Assembly: GCF_024323335.1 (NCBI RefSeq)
Contig: NC_066581.1
Span: 30,438,699-30,502,698 of the forward strand
Direction of reading: 5' to 3'
Source: Lathyrus oleraceus
Taxonomy: Eukaryota; Streptophyta; Magnoliopsida; Fabales; Fabaceae
Length of the DNA stretch: 64,000 nucleotides
A model generated the notes under the pieces. The model was not told the DNA's origin. It did not search any database and saw only the letters and a program-made list of their open reading frames with translations. How positions within the stretch are numbered: position 1 is the first letter of the stretch; every line of letters begins with the position of its first letter. The position numbers were made by a program, and so were the translations under genes. Below are positions 45,727 through 58,254 of the stretch, one piece after another.

Positions 45727-46576
45727 GATCTTGACTTAGCGATCATATCGTCAACGTACACCTCAATCTCCTTGTGCATCATATCATAAAAACAAGGTGG
45801 TCATAGCTCGTTGATACGTGGCTCTGGCGTTCTTCAAACCGAAGGGCATCACTCGATAACAGAATGTTCCCCAAGGTGTGATGAATGTTGTCTTCTCCAT
45901 ATCCTCGGGTGCCATTTTAATCTGATTATATCCAGAAAATCCATCCATAAACGAGAAGACATTGAATTTAGCTGTATTATCTACCAACATATCAATATGT
46001 GGTAGAGGGAAATCATCTTTCGGACTAGCTTTATTCAAGTCTCTATAGTCCACGCACATCCGGACTTTTCCATCTTTCTTAGGCACGGGCACAATATTGG
46101 CCACCCATTGAGGATATATAGAAGTCACCAGAAACCCCGCATCAATTTGCTTCTGAACTTCCTCTTTGATCTTCACTGCCATATCAGGATGAGTTCTTCC
46201 GAGCTTCTGCTTTACAGGCACGCACGCAGGCTTTAAAGGTAGGAAATGTTGCATAATATCAAGATCTAGACCAGGCATGTCTTCATATGACCAGGCAAAG
46301 ACGTCAACATATTCTCGTAGCAACTTAATCAACCCCTTCTTAACAGATTCTTCCAGAAGTGCCCCAATCTTTACCTCTCGCACACAATCTTCAGACCCCA
46401 AGTTGACTGTTTCTAGATTCTCGAGATGCGGCTAAATGATCTTCTCTTCATGCTCAAGTAGACGGGTGATCTCATCAGGAATCTCTTCAACATCATCTTC
46501 CTCTGCCTCAAATACAGGGAATTCAAAATTGGGAGATGGTGTTGGGTCATTATGTTTAATGGGTTTAGAAATCAAC
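45727..46576 (-). pseudogene. Ogre E RT polymerase, truncated and frameshifted (pol exon 2)
   Basis: Begins after the intron acceptor. An in-frame TAG at 46432-46434 stands where H has CAG in the IIQPH segment. RT motifs follow: VPVPKKDGKVRMCVDYRDLN, FSFMDGFSGYNQ (first catalytic Asp) and TPWGTFCYRVMPFGLKNA. One extra base at about 45790 ('ttgttttta' against 'ttgtttca' in H) shifts the frame just before YVDDMIAKS. The protein would copy RNA into DNA; this copy is dead. Confidence 0.9.
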
Positions 46577-46839
46577 CTGCGTAATAATTTTTGGATATGA
46601 AAAGCTTTTAAAAATCAAACAAGGAAAATCATTATGCATATGAACAGATCGATTTTATTCTTATTTAGGGTTTTATGTGATCACCAATTTCATGCAAAAG
46701 CAAAAAGGGAAAATAAATGGAAAAACAAACATTTAAAATGAATTTATTGAATGAAAATATCATTGCACTTATGCGCCAACAATGTCATCGCTCCTCCTTT
46801 TGGCATGGGAGAAGGGTTTTTAAACAAAGTGATTATTAC
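46577..46839 (-). other. Putative pol intron of Ogre E (263 nt)
   Basis: On the minus strand, GTAATAATC (from 46839) to TTACGCAG (to 46577). Joining AC with G gives one codon and keeps the frame (phase 2), as in H and F. Confidence 0.78.
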
Positions 46840-47003
46840 GTTGACTTATGGACAACTGCTGGAATATCCACAGCGACCCAATTATTGCAGACCCCTCCAG
46901 GGATGATGAAATTGTCAGAGTCCTCTGTATCTTCTTCCAAGACAGTAGCAGCTTCCTCATCTTGACCGGTGTGGATGAAACCTCCACTCTTGAATAACCC
47001 CTG
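46840..47003 (-). pseudogene. Ogre E protease tail, fragment 2
   Basis: Encodes GLFKSGGFIHT ... IIPGGVCNNWVAVD, the end of pol exon 1, matching 61179-61337 of H. Separated from fragment 1 by solo LTR G. Confidence 0.88.
46999..47003. repeat. Left target-site duplication of solo LTR G (CCCTG)
   Basis: Exact match to 52430-52434. Confidence 0.95.
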
Positions 47004-48148
47004 TGTAAGACCCCAATTTTGTCCCTAAGATCCCTCATGGCATCATATCATACCATATCATTGCCTCAAGGATCTTTGTGCACCTTTGCTTCCCTTCTAG
47101 TGGGTGGGTTATCTTGTGAGTGTGGTTCTTGATCACCAAGCATGTATTGCATTTGTATATCATTGCTTTTCATTTGTTTACTAACCAAAAGTACAAAAAT
47201 ATTGTCATCTAACCATGTTACTTGCAGATGAAGCAAGCTAGGTCAAATCAGTCAAAACAGTCATTGAGCAATAGGTGGTGGCCATTCTTGAAGAATTTGG
47301 GCACCATAATCATTCATCAAGAGTTCATATGAGTTGTGACATCATTTTGAATCAAGATCTCAAGTGGTAGGGGCTTGGAATTCATCAGAACATGGTTAAG
47401 TCAACCAAAACCCTAGCAAAGTCAACTGTGGTCAACTGTGCATTTAATTAGTGATTTGATGGTGGGAATTGGTTTGAGAGGTCTCATTCATGTCCATATA
47501 AGCCTCATATAACATGTCAAACATCATCAGTGAAGAATTTGAGGTCAGACAACAAAATTTCCAAAAATAGTAAGTTGACCTGTAATTGGAATTTGCCAAA
47601 AATGGAAAGTTCTTCTCCTCATAATTACTTCATCATACAAGCTTCAAATGAATTTTTGTCCAACATGAAAGTTGAAGATCTCGTTCTCCCATTTCCAAAA
47701 AGTCCAAGAACACTCATTTCTCATGTGTGGTTGGCAAGTTATGATCGAATCATTCTCAAGAACTTTTGAACTTCAAAGTGAGATAACTTCCAAACCATTT
47801 GGCCAAATTGAGTGAGGTTTTTTGCTACAAGTCATATTTGATATGCTTTATCCAAATCCTTCATCACATTTCACCAAAAATCATCCAATCAAAATGGCCT
47901 TTTTCAAGTGCATTGAATTAAAAAAGAGAGGGGTGAAAAATGAACTTTCAAATTAATCATTGTCCACATATTTTACCAATTGCAAATGACTGAAAACCAC
48001 ATTTGGAGATTGTTTAAGCCCATTTTCGCACTGTAGCATGCCATGCACATGCCACTTGAGTAATTTCACTAATTGGCCAAAAACATTTCCATTTGAGCTA
48101 AATTCAATTACCATTCCACTAACCAAGCTTATGCATTATTAAACAGAG

Positions 48149-48155
48149 TATATAT
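48149..48155 (+). promoter_or_regulatory. Candidate TATA box of LTR G
   Basis: TATATAT in 'cagagtatatatgactc', about 1.1 kb into the LTR; H has 'gagtatataagtg' at the same place. Confidence 0.6.
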
Positions 48156-49352
48156 GACTCATTTCTGATTGAAAAACCCTAGCCACTTTTGACAAACGAG
48201 ATCTGAATCATTTTCTCTCAAAAACACTCAATTCTTCATCTGAATTTTTTTTCTGAAAATCTGCAAAGAACTTGTGCTACTGTCCATTGTGCCATCATCT
48301 ACCAACATCTTTGGAGCCTTAGCAAGCATCATTTCATCACTGTAAAGCCAAGGAACCGCATTGTTGCATTGAAGCTCTCACATGGCAGCTGTTGATTTGG
48401 ACCTCACAAAGCATTGTTGAGCCACGATTCCTCACTTATTCATCATTTGGAACATCATTGTGCATCTGTTTCAGCTCAACACGGCCAAATAACCACTGTT
48501 TCATCACTGCACCGTCAAAGAGGTTGGTTTTCGATTCTCTCTATTCCTGAAATCATGCTATGCTTATTAAAGATCCTCCCATGCTGATTATATTGAACTT
48601 TGAATCGTGAGAAATGTTTGTGTATTGAGAGAGAAACATGGATTTAAAGTTTGTTGGTCAAATGTTGTTGTGCTCATTTCTTTCTTGTTAGCTTGAATTA
48701 GTGAAAATCAAGGTTGGATTTGTGATGTACACTGTTAGATGATTTGAATGCTATGCTTGTTTCCAAATTCTGGGAAATTTTTTCATCACGATGATGAACA
48801 AGTTGCTGTAGCTTAAAACCCTAATTTCTCTGTACCCAGAATCGCGTTTGGCCATTTGGAGCTTTTGTCTTGCATGAATCCACTGTTCCATTGCCATGCA
48901 CCAATCAGCACACGACACATCCTTAAGTGAAAGGCAGCGTTTCACTTAAGGGACCAACTATTTACAAAATTGCCACTGTCGTGTTTAATTTATTTAAATC
49001 ATTTTCTCTTTTCAATATTTATTTCATTTTGTATGCCAATCTTCAAAAATTCATAAGTTCTTCAATATTTGTCCAAATTTGATGGGATTTTTTGTGAAAT
49101 GCTCCTCATGATCTCTAGTTTACTATGGTGATTTTTCCAGATTTTTTGCACGTGTAGATTTTTAAATGTGCTAGGGTTTGTTCATGTGTGTCCATTTTGT
49201 GTATGCCATGCCATTTTGCTTGTGAAATGATGATACTTAATCCAATGCCTCTGAATATTTTTGTGCTTAAACTAGACATGTGCATGGTGATTTTGGTGTA
49301 GAGTTTGTGAATTTATCATTGCTGGTTGATGAGATATGATTTTTTGAATAGA

Positions 49353-49375
49353 GGTGTGACAATTTGTGTCACACC
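49353..49375 (+). repeat. Hairpin GGTGTGACA / TGTCACACC in LTR G
   Basis: Perfect 9-bp arms with a 5-nt loop; conserved in H and LTR2. Confidence 0.8.
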
Positions 49376-50422
49376 ATTCATGTCCAACTTCATGGTTTTA
49401 ATTACCATGCTTATTGAACTCAAAATGGTCTGGATTTTTGCATGAATATACTTATGGATGTTGAGAATACATGTGAAATTTTTCTGGAATTATTGATGGC
49501 ATTTCCTATTTGATTGGAATTTTCTCCCCTGTTTGGTCATTTGTTGACTTTTTGTGATACATGTTTGTATTTGGTTTGTGAAATTCTGGTTATTAATTGG
49601 ATGGATGTGAAATTTGACATGTGGATTATAGACATCTTAAAGTTTGTCATGGTTTTAGTCCCATTCATTTATCATGTGTTGTCACTGTTTTATGATTAAT
49701 TGAAGTTGGTGCATGTTTTGATGCTTTGTATGAGTTTGCTTGAACTTGCTTTGATTTCTGATTTTCATTGACCTACTTCCCTTGATCCAAATGAGCTGAA
49801 ATTTGGTATGCTTATCATGTTATGGATGATGTTTGATCATGAATTATTTGAGGATTTATTGAAATGTTTGTGATTGGATTTGAGTGGAGTCTTTCTGTTG
49901 ACTTCTTTGAGGTTCTATATGACATGCCTTGACCTAATTTGTTTGTGAAATGATAATGATGAATGATATGAACATGAAACCACTTGGGTTTGTTTCTTAA
50001 TTGTTTGAACTTAATTTTGGATAGCTTTCACTTGCTGTTTTTGATTTCTTATCTCTTTTTGACCCTAGGCTTGTCCTAGTGGTCTTGTTTCTCATGTTTA
50101 AGTTTGCTTTTCAGGTTAAGAAGCAAATTCCTTAAGGAGACTTATGCAAGTTGATTAAGTTTGATTGATTATCATGAACTAACTTGTTTGTTTTGTAGGA
50201 TGCTTAGCTCATATGCTTTGAGCTTTGTGCATTGCACATTTGACTGATTATGTTGACTGTTGATCCTTATCTTATATTGGTTTTGAGTTTGAATTGTATA
50301 CTGATTTTGTTTGACTGGTTTCAGGTACCATTAGTTGCTCAGTTCTTTTAAGAACTTGCTTTGCTTTGCTTGATAGCATTTGCATTGAGGTAGAATCTTT
50401 TGTCTTCATGTAGTCTGGAAGA

Positions 50423-50444
50423 CCTGGCCTGTTACTTGGCCAGG
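50423..50444 (+). repeat. Hairpin CCTGGCC / GGCCAGG in LTR G
   Basis: Perfect 7-bp arms around TGTTACTT; H keeps the arms but has the loop TATTATGT. Confidence 0.8.
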
Positions 50445-51002
50445 CAACTGTCTGAAGTCCTCCTTAAGAGGCAATGTTTGTGTTTGTTTAACTTTGTCCC
50501 CAAGCAGGTAAAGACCTCATGTGAGGCAATTGGTAGACAAAAGAGATATGTAGCCTATCTCCTACTATTCTGTGAGTCACTCACCTTGCTCACACTACTT
50601 GTGTTGATGCATAGTGAGTAAAAACCCAAGATCTATCGAGTCTAACTTGTGGAGAGAGTTCCATCTTTCTGAACTCCCACACCTTCTATCATTTGAAGCT
50701 CTCCCTGACCAGGGATAAGAGCATGAGGCACACCCCTCATATCCTTTCATCTGCTTCACCTTGGCTCTCAATGTCAAGGTTAAGAGCACCATTAACCCTA
50801 TTCCAGTTGGCTTCAATGCCTAACTCTTTGTATGAGCCTAATTGTTTGGTTATAGAGTGTGCTAAATGACTTTGGTTGATTGATTGCTTACTCCATATGC
50901 ACATGTTTGCTTGTATGATTTGTGCATTTATCATCATTAATTGCTCATTAGTGCATGATCATTTCATTTGTCTTTGTGACATATCTTTGTTGTTTGCCCA
51001 TT

Positions 51003-51395
51003 GAGGACAATTGTAAGACCATTCACTGGCCATTGTTCCTATGATATGGAAGTAAGTATAAGACCATTTCATTGGCCACTCATCTTCTCTTTGCTTGATG
51101 CATTTGTTTGATTTATGTGAGGATGCAATTGTAAGTCCATGTAATTTGGCATTTGTTTTCCTATGATCATATGTTGGAGGATAGAGTAAGCCCAGATAGA
51201 TTGGCATCTGACATCCAAGTGTTTGCTTTGTTGTTGGAGATTGGTATAAGCCCAGATAGATTGGCATCCGGTATCCACTTTTTATTTCTTTGTTGAGGAG
51301 ATTGGTATAAGTCCATAGAGTGGCCTCTGATATCCAGTTCTGTTTAGGAGATTGGTATAAGTCCAGTGATTGGCATCCGGTATCCGTTTTTGTTG
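51003..51395 (+). repeat. Tandem repeat in LTR G (~50-60-bp units)
   Basis: Units 'gagattggtataagcccagatagattggcatccggtatcc', at least three clear and three decayed. Confidence 0.85.
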
Positions 51396-52429
51396 ACTTT
51401 CCTCTTTTGCTTTGCTTGTTTGTTATTGCTCATTGTCTATTCCAAAGGACACACTTGAGTCATCTTCTATATGATTTCAAGAGGTGAACCTTCTAGGAAG
51501 TTTTACACTCCATCTTCATCCATTCATCCCTCTTTGTCCTAAACCTTTTCACACATTACTTTCAAAACTTGAGATAAATATTGTGCAAACATCTTCATGC
51601 TTTTAAATTAAAAACCTGGACCCCAAGTCCTTGACTTTTTCAAACTCCATTTCATAGTACTTCTTTTGAATCAATCTTAATCATACTTTGACCCTCCTTT
51701 TGTGAATAATCATAATCAATTAACTTCACCCATTCAATTGTTTTGTGGCTTTGTCCATTCTTGTTAAGCTTTCATACATTAGCCATAGGTTTGATTTATC
51801 CTAGTTGGTTGATGTTAATCTCACCTATTTGTCCTTAGTTGATTGAATTGTAAGTCTTCCTTGCTTATTATAGGGTTAACCCCTCACTAGCAAGTTGAAG
51901 CTTTTCTCACATGGTGGACTCGTTGTTTGTATAAGGTTGAGTTTTCTCCCGTGGATAACGTAAGACCTTAAGGCTTGTGTTTAAAATTGAATCCACTAAC
52001 TTTTGGAAATCTTTTAGCCGAACTACGGCGTTTTGATCCTTTACCTTTCATGGAAAGGTACGTAGGCAACGGGTTCATCCGTTCAAACACAAAAATAATT
52101 AAATTGTATATTCTTTTCTCATCATCCCAATCATGTTTGCACAATAAATATTTCATAACAAATAACAATATAGTACAACAAGTGTGAAAAGGGCTCCCTA
52201 GGAGTACCTAGGACGTTGTGGGTGCCTAACACCTTCCCATTGCGTAATTTACCCCTTACCCAGACTCTCTGATCTTTTCATTAGTTTTCTACGTGTAAAA
52301 CTTCTTAGGCTTTTGTTCGCTTTTTAGCCAGTCCTTTGGATAAATAAAAGTGCGGTGGCGACTCGATTCATTGTATGCTTTGCCTTTGATTTAATCAATA
52401 AATCATATAGCGACGAATACACCGCTACA

Positions 52430-52434
52430 CCCTG
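52430..52434. repeat. Right target-site duplication of solo LTR G (CCCTG)
   Basis: Exact match to 46999-47003. Confidence 0.95.
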
Positions 52435-52774
52435 CTTGTTGAAAGTACCAGAAGAAAAACCTATGCCAGCCCAGGACTCGTTGTTTTCTAACTCACTCAT
52501 TTTTCCTAAACCAGTGGTTGCACCACGCTCAATGGCCAACTTTGCATCTTTGTAGGAAGCAAATGAAGGAGTTCTCTTCTCAATAGTCTCAGCTATAGAT
52601 AAAGCTTGGAAAGGAGTTCCAATTTCAACCTCAGCATCTATATAAGAGAAGGAAGACAAATGGCTAATCAGGATAGCCCTTTCTCCCCCTACCACCACCA
52701 GCTTCTTGTTTTTCACGAATTTCAATTTCTGGTGTAGGGTGGACGTCACGGCGCCTGCCTCGTGAATCCATGGT
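52435..52774 (-). pseudogene. Ogre E protease C-terminal half, fragment 1
   Basis: Encodes PWIHEAGAVTSTLHQKLKF and on to the FNKQG segment, where LTR G interrupts. The part with the catalytic Asp is missing. At about 52774 it joins the first codons of gag out of frame, so gag and the N-terminal half of PRO are deleted. Confidence 0.88.
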
Positions 52775-53098
52775 CTAAGTGATCCATCAGTCTTGAAATA
52801 TTGGCTCTAGTGTAGTACCGGTCAGTCAGCTTGTCTTCAAAATAAATGAAGGACACAGAGTCAGACCATAGGGCAAGGGACCGGAAACAAAACCTGCTTA
52901 TGCATATGATGCATGCAATGTTTGTGTATATGATTTGTTTTTTATTTCAAAGGAACTTTAGAGTTTTATCTGCAAATTTTGGAAATATTAAGCATTTTAT
53001 CACATATGGAAATATCTCATCAAATAATATCTGGGAAAAGAAGTGCAGCATCGTCAATCATATACAAGAGAAAAGGAAAATAATCGTCCTATGGATCC
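52775..53098 (-). other. ORF1-gag spacer and gag start codon of Ogre E
   Basis: About 310 bp of AT-rich spacer, closely matching 60630-60860 of H, ending in the gag ATG at 52787-52785 (MDHL). Only about five gag codons remain before the deletion joint. Confidence 0.78.
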
Positions 53099-54550
53099 CT
53101 AGAAACAATCATCTAAAGCTCGGGACACAGGAAGATAAGATGCGCGAAGCCTCTTCACCTCCCTCTCGTAGGCTGCCTCCATATCGGCCTTCTCTTTGGC
53201 GAGTCGATCATACCTCCTCTTCCAGAACTTAGAAGACTGAGGAAGTAGAGAAGTCCATACATCATCAGGGTCATCAATAACCTGATGCTCAAGAAACTCA
53301 ATCAACGCATCCTTCTCCTTAATCTGCTGAAGCAACTCTTCACGTTCACGGATCCAGGCACGTGAACGGTCTTCGTCTCTCAACTCCTCTACTCCTTGAT
53401 TAGGGAGCGTTGAAGGCCCAGCCATAATCATAGGTGTAGGCCTCGGATACTCGTAAGGCATGAGATACTCAGACGCTCTCTTCCTTACCCAAACAGTGCA
53501 AGGCTCCAAAGCGATGCAATTCTTAGGACCCAACTCTTTCCTTCCTTTTTTATGAATCTTGCGCCAAGCGCGGACCATCCTAGCTTTCAAGCCTTGGGGA
53601 TCTTTACCATCCTGAAAGAATACACCCTCTAACAGAATGTTATTGGGTTTATCCTTTAAGGGGAACCCAAGCTGCCGACGTGCCAAAACAGGATTGTAGT
53701 TAATCCCACCACATGTACCAAGAAGAGGTACATTGGAGAATTCGCCACAAGAGTCAATAATCTGCACACCATCATACACATGGTTATACCAAGAGATATC
53801 ATCATTAGTGAGAGACATAAGTCTCGTGGACCACCGTAGACATTCCTTGTTCTCCTTGAAAGCGACCGTCTGAGGTAAGTGAGAAATAAACCACTTATAC
53901 AACAGAGGCAAACAACACACAATGGCGCCACTACCCTTTGCATTCCTCATATGCAAGGAGAAGTAGGTATCGCCCAACAGAGTCGGAACGGGATTAAGAG
54001 TAGAGAAGATCCTAATAGCGTTCACATCCACAAACTTGTCGATGTTGGGGAACAATACCAATCCATCGATGAGAAGTACAAATATGGCTTCAAAGGCATC
54101 CTCACTCACGGCCTTCCCATAACTAGTAGCTTGAGCAATGAGGAACTCATAAGGGAGACCTTGAATTCCACCTTTGGTAGTCATTCGAGCATCAACCAGA
54201 GATTCATCTATGTGCAACATGTCAGCTATCTCTTGAGAAGTAGGAATACTCTCCAAGCCACTGAATGGCAACTGGTCTAGAACAGGTATACCCACAAGAT
54301 AAGCATACTCCTCAAGGGTAGGCAAAAGCTGGAAATCCGGAAACGTGAAGCAACGGTACAAGGGATCATAAAACTGCACCAATACACTCACCAATCCTTC
54401 ATCCACCTGAGTAGTCAGAAGAGGAAGAAGCTTCCCAAAACAAGCTTTGAAACCCAAGGGATCTAATACATAAGATGTCAAATTCCTTAACTCTTTCAAG
54501 TCTGGTTGTCTGAACCTGTACTTCTTTGTATTCCTTCTTTGTCTTTCCAT
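53099..54550 (-). CDS. ORF1 protein of Ogre E (483 aa, intact)
   Basis: Complete frame from ATG (54550) to stop (53099). ORF1 upstream of gag is the defining extra gene of Ogre elements; its role is unknown. Most of the protein (roughly residues 15-340) resembles the plant protein class with a helical domain near the plant-mobile-domain type: DPLYRCFTFPDFQLLPTLEEY, GLPYEFLIAQA, EAIFVLLIDGLVLFPN and the SGAIVCCLPLLYKWF segment. The C-terminal third is charged and likely coiled coil (REREELLQQIKEKDALIEFL ... AAYEREVKRL). No known catalytic motif is visible. Intact although the rest of E is destroyed. The LTR of H now lies 82 bp upstream in the opposite direction. Confidence 0.85.
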   Translation of the reverse strand: MERQRRNTKKYRFRQPDLKELRNLTSYVLDPLGFKACFGKLLPLLTTQVDEGLVSVLVQFYDPLYRCFTFPDFQLLPTLEEYAYLVGIPVLDQLPFSGLESIPTSQEIADMLHIDESLVDARMTTKGGIQGLPYEFLIAQATSYGKAVSEDAFEAIFVLLIDGLVLFPNIDKFVDVNAIRIFSTLNPVPTLLGDTYFSLHMRNAKGSGAIVCCLPLLYKWFISHLPQTVAFKENKECLRWSTRLMSLTNDDISWYNHVYDGVQIIDSCGEFSNVPLLGTCGGINYNPVLARRQLGFPLKDKPNNILLEGVFFQDGKDPQGLKARMVRAWRKIHKKGRKELGPKNCIALEPCTVWVRKRASEYLMPYEYPRPTPMIMAGPSTLPNQGVEELRDEDRSRAWIREREELLQQIKEKDALIEFLEHQVIDDPDDVWTSLLPQSSKFWKRRYDRLAKEKADMEAAYEREVKRLRASYLPVSRALDDCF

Positions 54551-54631
54551 GTCTGAAAATTTTGCAAATAAACCTCTTAAGTTCCTTGAAAATTTTCTTA
54601 TTATTTTGATGATATGAATGCAAATGGGTGC
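54551..54631 (-). other. Ogre E leader, last 81 bp
   Basis: 'caaggaacttaagaggttta...gcaaaattttcagac' before ORF1 matches 60570-60607 of H. The rest of the leader and the 5' LTR were pushed out of the window by H. Confidence 0.8.
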
Positions 54632-55752
54632 TGTAAGACCTCAATTTTGTCCCTAAGATCCCTCATGGCATCCTACCATATCATTTCATTGCCTCAAGAA
54701 TCATTGTGCACCTTACCTCCTTCCCATGGGGTGGGTTATCTTTTGAGAGTGGTTCTTGATCACCAAGCATGTTTTGCATTTGTATATCATTGCTTTTATT
54801 TCAATCACTAACCAAAAGTACAAAAATATGTCATCTAACCTTGTTACTTGCAGATGAAGCAATCAACAATCAAAGACAGTCAAAGGCATTCATTGAGCAA
54901 TAGATGGTGGCCATTCTTGAGAATTTGGGCACCATGATCATTCATAAGAGTTCATATGAGCTATGACATCATTTTGAATCAAAATCTCAAGTGGTAGAGG
55001 CTTGAATCTCATCAAGGCATTCTTCAGTCAACTGAAACCCTAGCCAGTCAACTGCAAAGTCAACTATTGGATTTGGAGGTGGGAAGTGATGGGAAATACT
55101 TCATTCATGTTCAAACAAGTTTCATTTGACATTTCAAACATCAACATTGAAGAAAATAAAGTCAGGTCAAAACTTTCCAAAAATAGAAAGTGACCTATAA
55201 TTTGGATTTGCCAAAAATGGAAATGTTTTCTCCTCAAGATTACATCATCAAGCATGCTTAAAATGAAATTTTGTTGAACATGAAAGTTGTAGATCTTTCT
55301 CTCCCATTTCTAAAAAGTCCAAGATCATTCATTTATCATTTGTGGTTGAAGAGTTATGATGAAAACATGGCCAAGTGTGGAATGAACTTCAAAAGTGCAA
55401 AACTTTCACACCATAGCTCCAAATCATGTGGCTCTTTTTGCTAAATTCTTGTCATGACCTATAATTTCACAATCTTGCATAACATTGCATCAATTCTCAT
55501 TTCATGAATATTTGCAAAAATCTTGAATTTTGGAGGGAATTTTCACAATTTAAAATTGGTGAATAATTTGGATATTTTACAATTGCCAATGGTTTTAAAA
55601 TGCATTTTTAAGTGAAATTAACATAAATTCGTGCACTGTTCATGCACCACTTTCATGCAAGGGTGAAAAACCACATTTTGTCCAAACACCTTGTTTTCAC
55701 TAATTTCAATTACCATTTGTTAAGCTTGATTAGAAACTTGATTAATAGGGAG

Positions 55753-55759
55753 TATATAA
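55753..55759 (+). promoter_or_regulatory. TATA box of the 5' LTR of H
   Basis: TATATAA in 'gggagtatataagtgaaaacc', about 1.1 kb into the LTR. Confidence 0.65.
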
Positions 55760-56986
55760 GTGAAAACCTAACAGAAAACACTAACCACAATTCACAAATT
55801 TCAGATCTCAAATTTTTCTCTCAAATTTCTCTCAAATTTTCTCTCATTTTCTTCAATCAATTCACAAATTCTGGCTTCATTCATCATCTAACATCATCAC
55901 TGATCAAGATGCAAGCAAGAACCACTTGAATCCGTGCCATTTGAAGCAGCTCAAAGCAAGAATTCATCAATGGTGAAATCCTCATTCTGTTGATTCAAGC
56001 TCGATTGGACATCAAGAACTCCTCCAATCCACTCCATAAGCTTGCTAGAGGAAGATCTAAGTGCTACAAGGCCAGGAACTCGTGGATTTGAAAGTTGCTC
56101 TTCAAGAGGTTTGAAATCGATCCTCTCTTTTCTTAATTTCATTATGTGAATCTTGTAGATCTCTCTCTTGTGAGCATGCTGAGCTTTGAACCGTTTGAAA
56201 CCGTGCATTATTCACTTAGATTCATCGATTTAAAGTTTGCATGTGGAAATTTACTTTGATCGATCCGTGCGATTTAGGTTGTTAGAAGCTTGATTATTGA
56301 TTGATTCATGCTCTCCATGGTTTAGGCAACATGTACATGTGCTTAATTGTTGATTCTGGGAAATTTGTTCATCCATGTTCATGCTTGTGTGTTGTTTTCT
56401 GGAAATATGAAGAAGATGATTGCAGGTGCTATGGCAACGGTTTTCTGGTTGTTTACACCACGCTTTTCTGTTTCCCATAGTTCCTGAAAACCGTTGCCAA
56501 ATGTTAGGGTTTTTGTATTACTGGATGCATGCGCGCGTCATGAGCGCGCTCTGATTGGCTGATGGCATTTTAATTAAAACGCACCGTTTTGTCCTAGGCG
56601 CCAAAAGCCTCATTTCAAATTAATTCATACTATTTCATTTAAATACTTCATTCCATTTCATATTTTATTTTGTTTCTTCAAAAATTCATAACTAATTCAA
56701 TGTTGATCCAAATGACATGGGGATTTTTGCTATGGTTTTCTCTTTCCCTCTAGTTTTTTATCAGCATGATAATCAAAGTTGTGCCTAGCCTGGATTTATT
56801 TTTGTCTAAGGTTCTTGTTCATGTATACTATTTTGACATTGCTTGCCTTTTCCTTTGTGAAATAATGTGTGTTGATCCAATGCTTCTAGAAATTTGCATG
56901 ATGAAACTAGACTCTCTAATTGACATTTTGGTGTTGAGTTTGCAATTTTATCATTTGTGGTTTCTGGTTTGTGAATTTTCTAAATA

Positions 56987-57009
56987 GGTGTGACAATTTG
57001 TGTCACACC
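56987..57009 (+). repeat. Hairpin GGTGTGACA / TGTCACACC in LTR H
   Basis: Identical arms to the hairpin in G. Confidence 0.8.
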
Positions 57010-57684
57010 TTTGCATGTTCATCTTCTGCCATGTGTTTACCCTATCAAATGATGCTCAATTGTCCTGATTTTTTGCATGCTGATCATATGAGATGTCTTG
57101 AACATGTATGAATGTTTCCAGATTTTTGTGAATCATTTCTGATTTAATTGAGATTTTTTCATTCTGTTTGGTCACATTTGGACTTTAAAGTTACCTCGAA
57201 CTTCAAATGACCATGAAATGGATTTGGTAAATGATATTAATGTGAGACTTTTTGCAGTGTGTCAATAATTGTTTGAAGTTTCATCATGTCAAATTTGAGC
57301 TTCTGTTTTAAATTTTTTACTCATCTTTGACCCTAGGCTTTGACCTAGTGGTTGGTTGCTCATGTTTGAAGTTTTGTTTCAGGTTACACATACAAGTTAC
57401 ACAATTGATGATGCCTCATCTTGAGAGCATTTGATATTTTCTTTTGCTTACTAATGTGTGTTTTGTAGGTTGATGTTGACTCATTTGAGCTTGACTTGTG
57501 TCTTATGCCTTTGCTTATTGGGTTTGACTGTTGATATTAATTGTTGGTTGTTTATCTGAGTTGTATACTGATTTGTTTGATGTTTCAACAGGTACATTAG
57601 TTGCTTAAGTTCACTTTGAACTTGCTTTTGCTTGGTTGCTTAACCACTTAGGTATAACCTCTCTTCTTCATGTAGTCTGGAAGA

Positions 57685-57706
57685 CCTGGCCTATTATGTG
57701 GCCAGG
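57685..57706 (+). repeat. Hairpin CCTGGCC / GGCCAGG in LTR H
   Basis: Same arms as G, different loop. Confidence 0.8.
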
Positions 57707-58254
57707 CACCTGTCTGAAGTCCTCCTTAAGAGGCAATGCTTGTGATTGTTTACTCTTTGTGCCAAGCAGGAAAAGTCCTCATATGAGGCAATTGGTAGAT
57801 AAAAGAGATGTGTAGTCCATCTCCTACTATTCAGTGTGTCATCCCTTTGCTCACATAACTTGTTGATGCATTGTGGATACTAACCCAAGATCTATAGAGT
57901 CATTCACTTGTGGAGAGAGTTCCAACTTTCTGAACTCCCACACCTTCTAATATTCAAAGCTCTCCCTGACCAGGGATAAGAGCTATGAGGCACACCCCTC
58001 ATCTCCTTTTCATCTGCTTCACCTTAACTCTCAATGTTAAGGTTAAGAGCACAACTTACCCCATTCCAGTTGACTGTAAAGTCTAACCTTGCTTGAGCCT
58101 AATTGCTTGTATATAGTGTGTGCTAATTGACTTGTTTGTCTGATTACTTGATTCATCTGTGCATAGTTGCTTAAGTGTGCCTTTGTGCATTTATCATCAT
58201 CATTTGTATATCATTTCATAAACCTTGCTTTATAGCATTTTTGCTTTGTCCATG

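Larger units (their letters stand above)
47004..52429 (+). mobile_element. Solo LTR G (5426 bp)
   Basis: Begins TGTAAGACCCCAATTTTGTC, ends ATACACCGCTACA, with perfect CCCTG duplications, and splits the PRO tail of minus-strand E. It closely resembles the 5' LTR of H. It holds a TATA box (48149), hairpins at 49353 and 50423, a tandem repeat (51003-51395), a TACCTTTC-ATG-GAAAGGTA hairpin (52042-52060) before TACGTAGGC, an AATAAA signal (52343) and a U5 PBS-like copy (52356-52364). No genes. Confidence 0.95.

Noticed and set aside
53879..54280. 133-codon plus-strand ORF
   Set aside because: Antisense to ORF1 of E.
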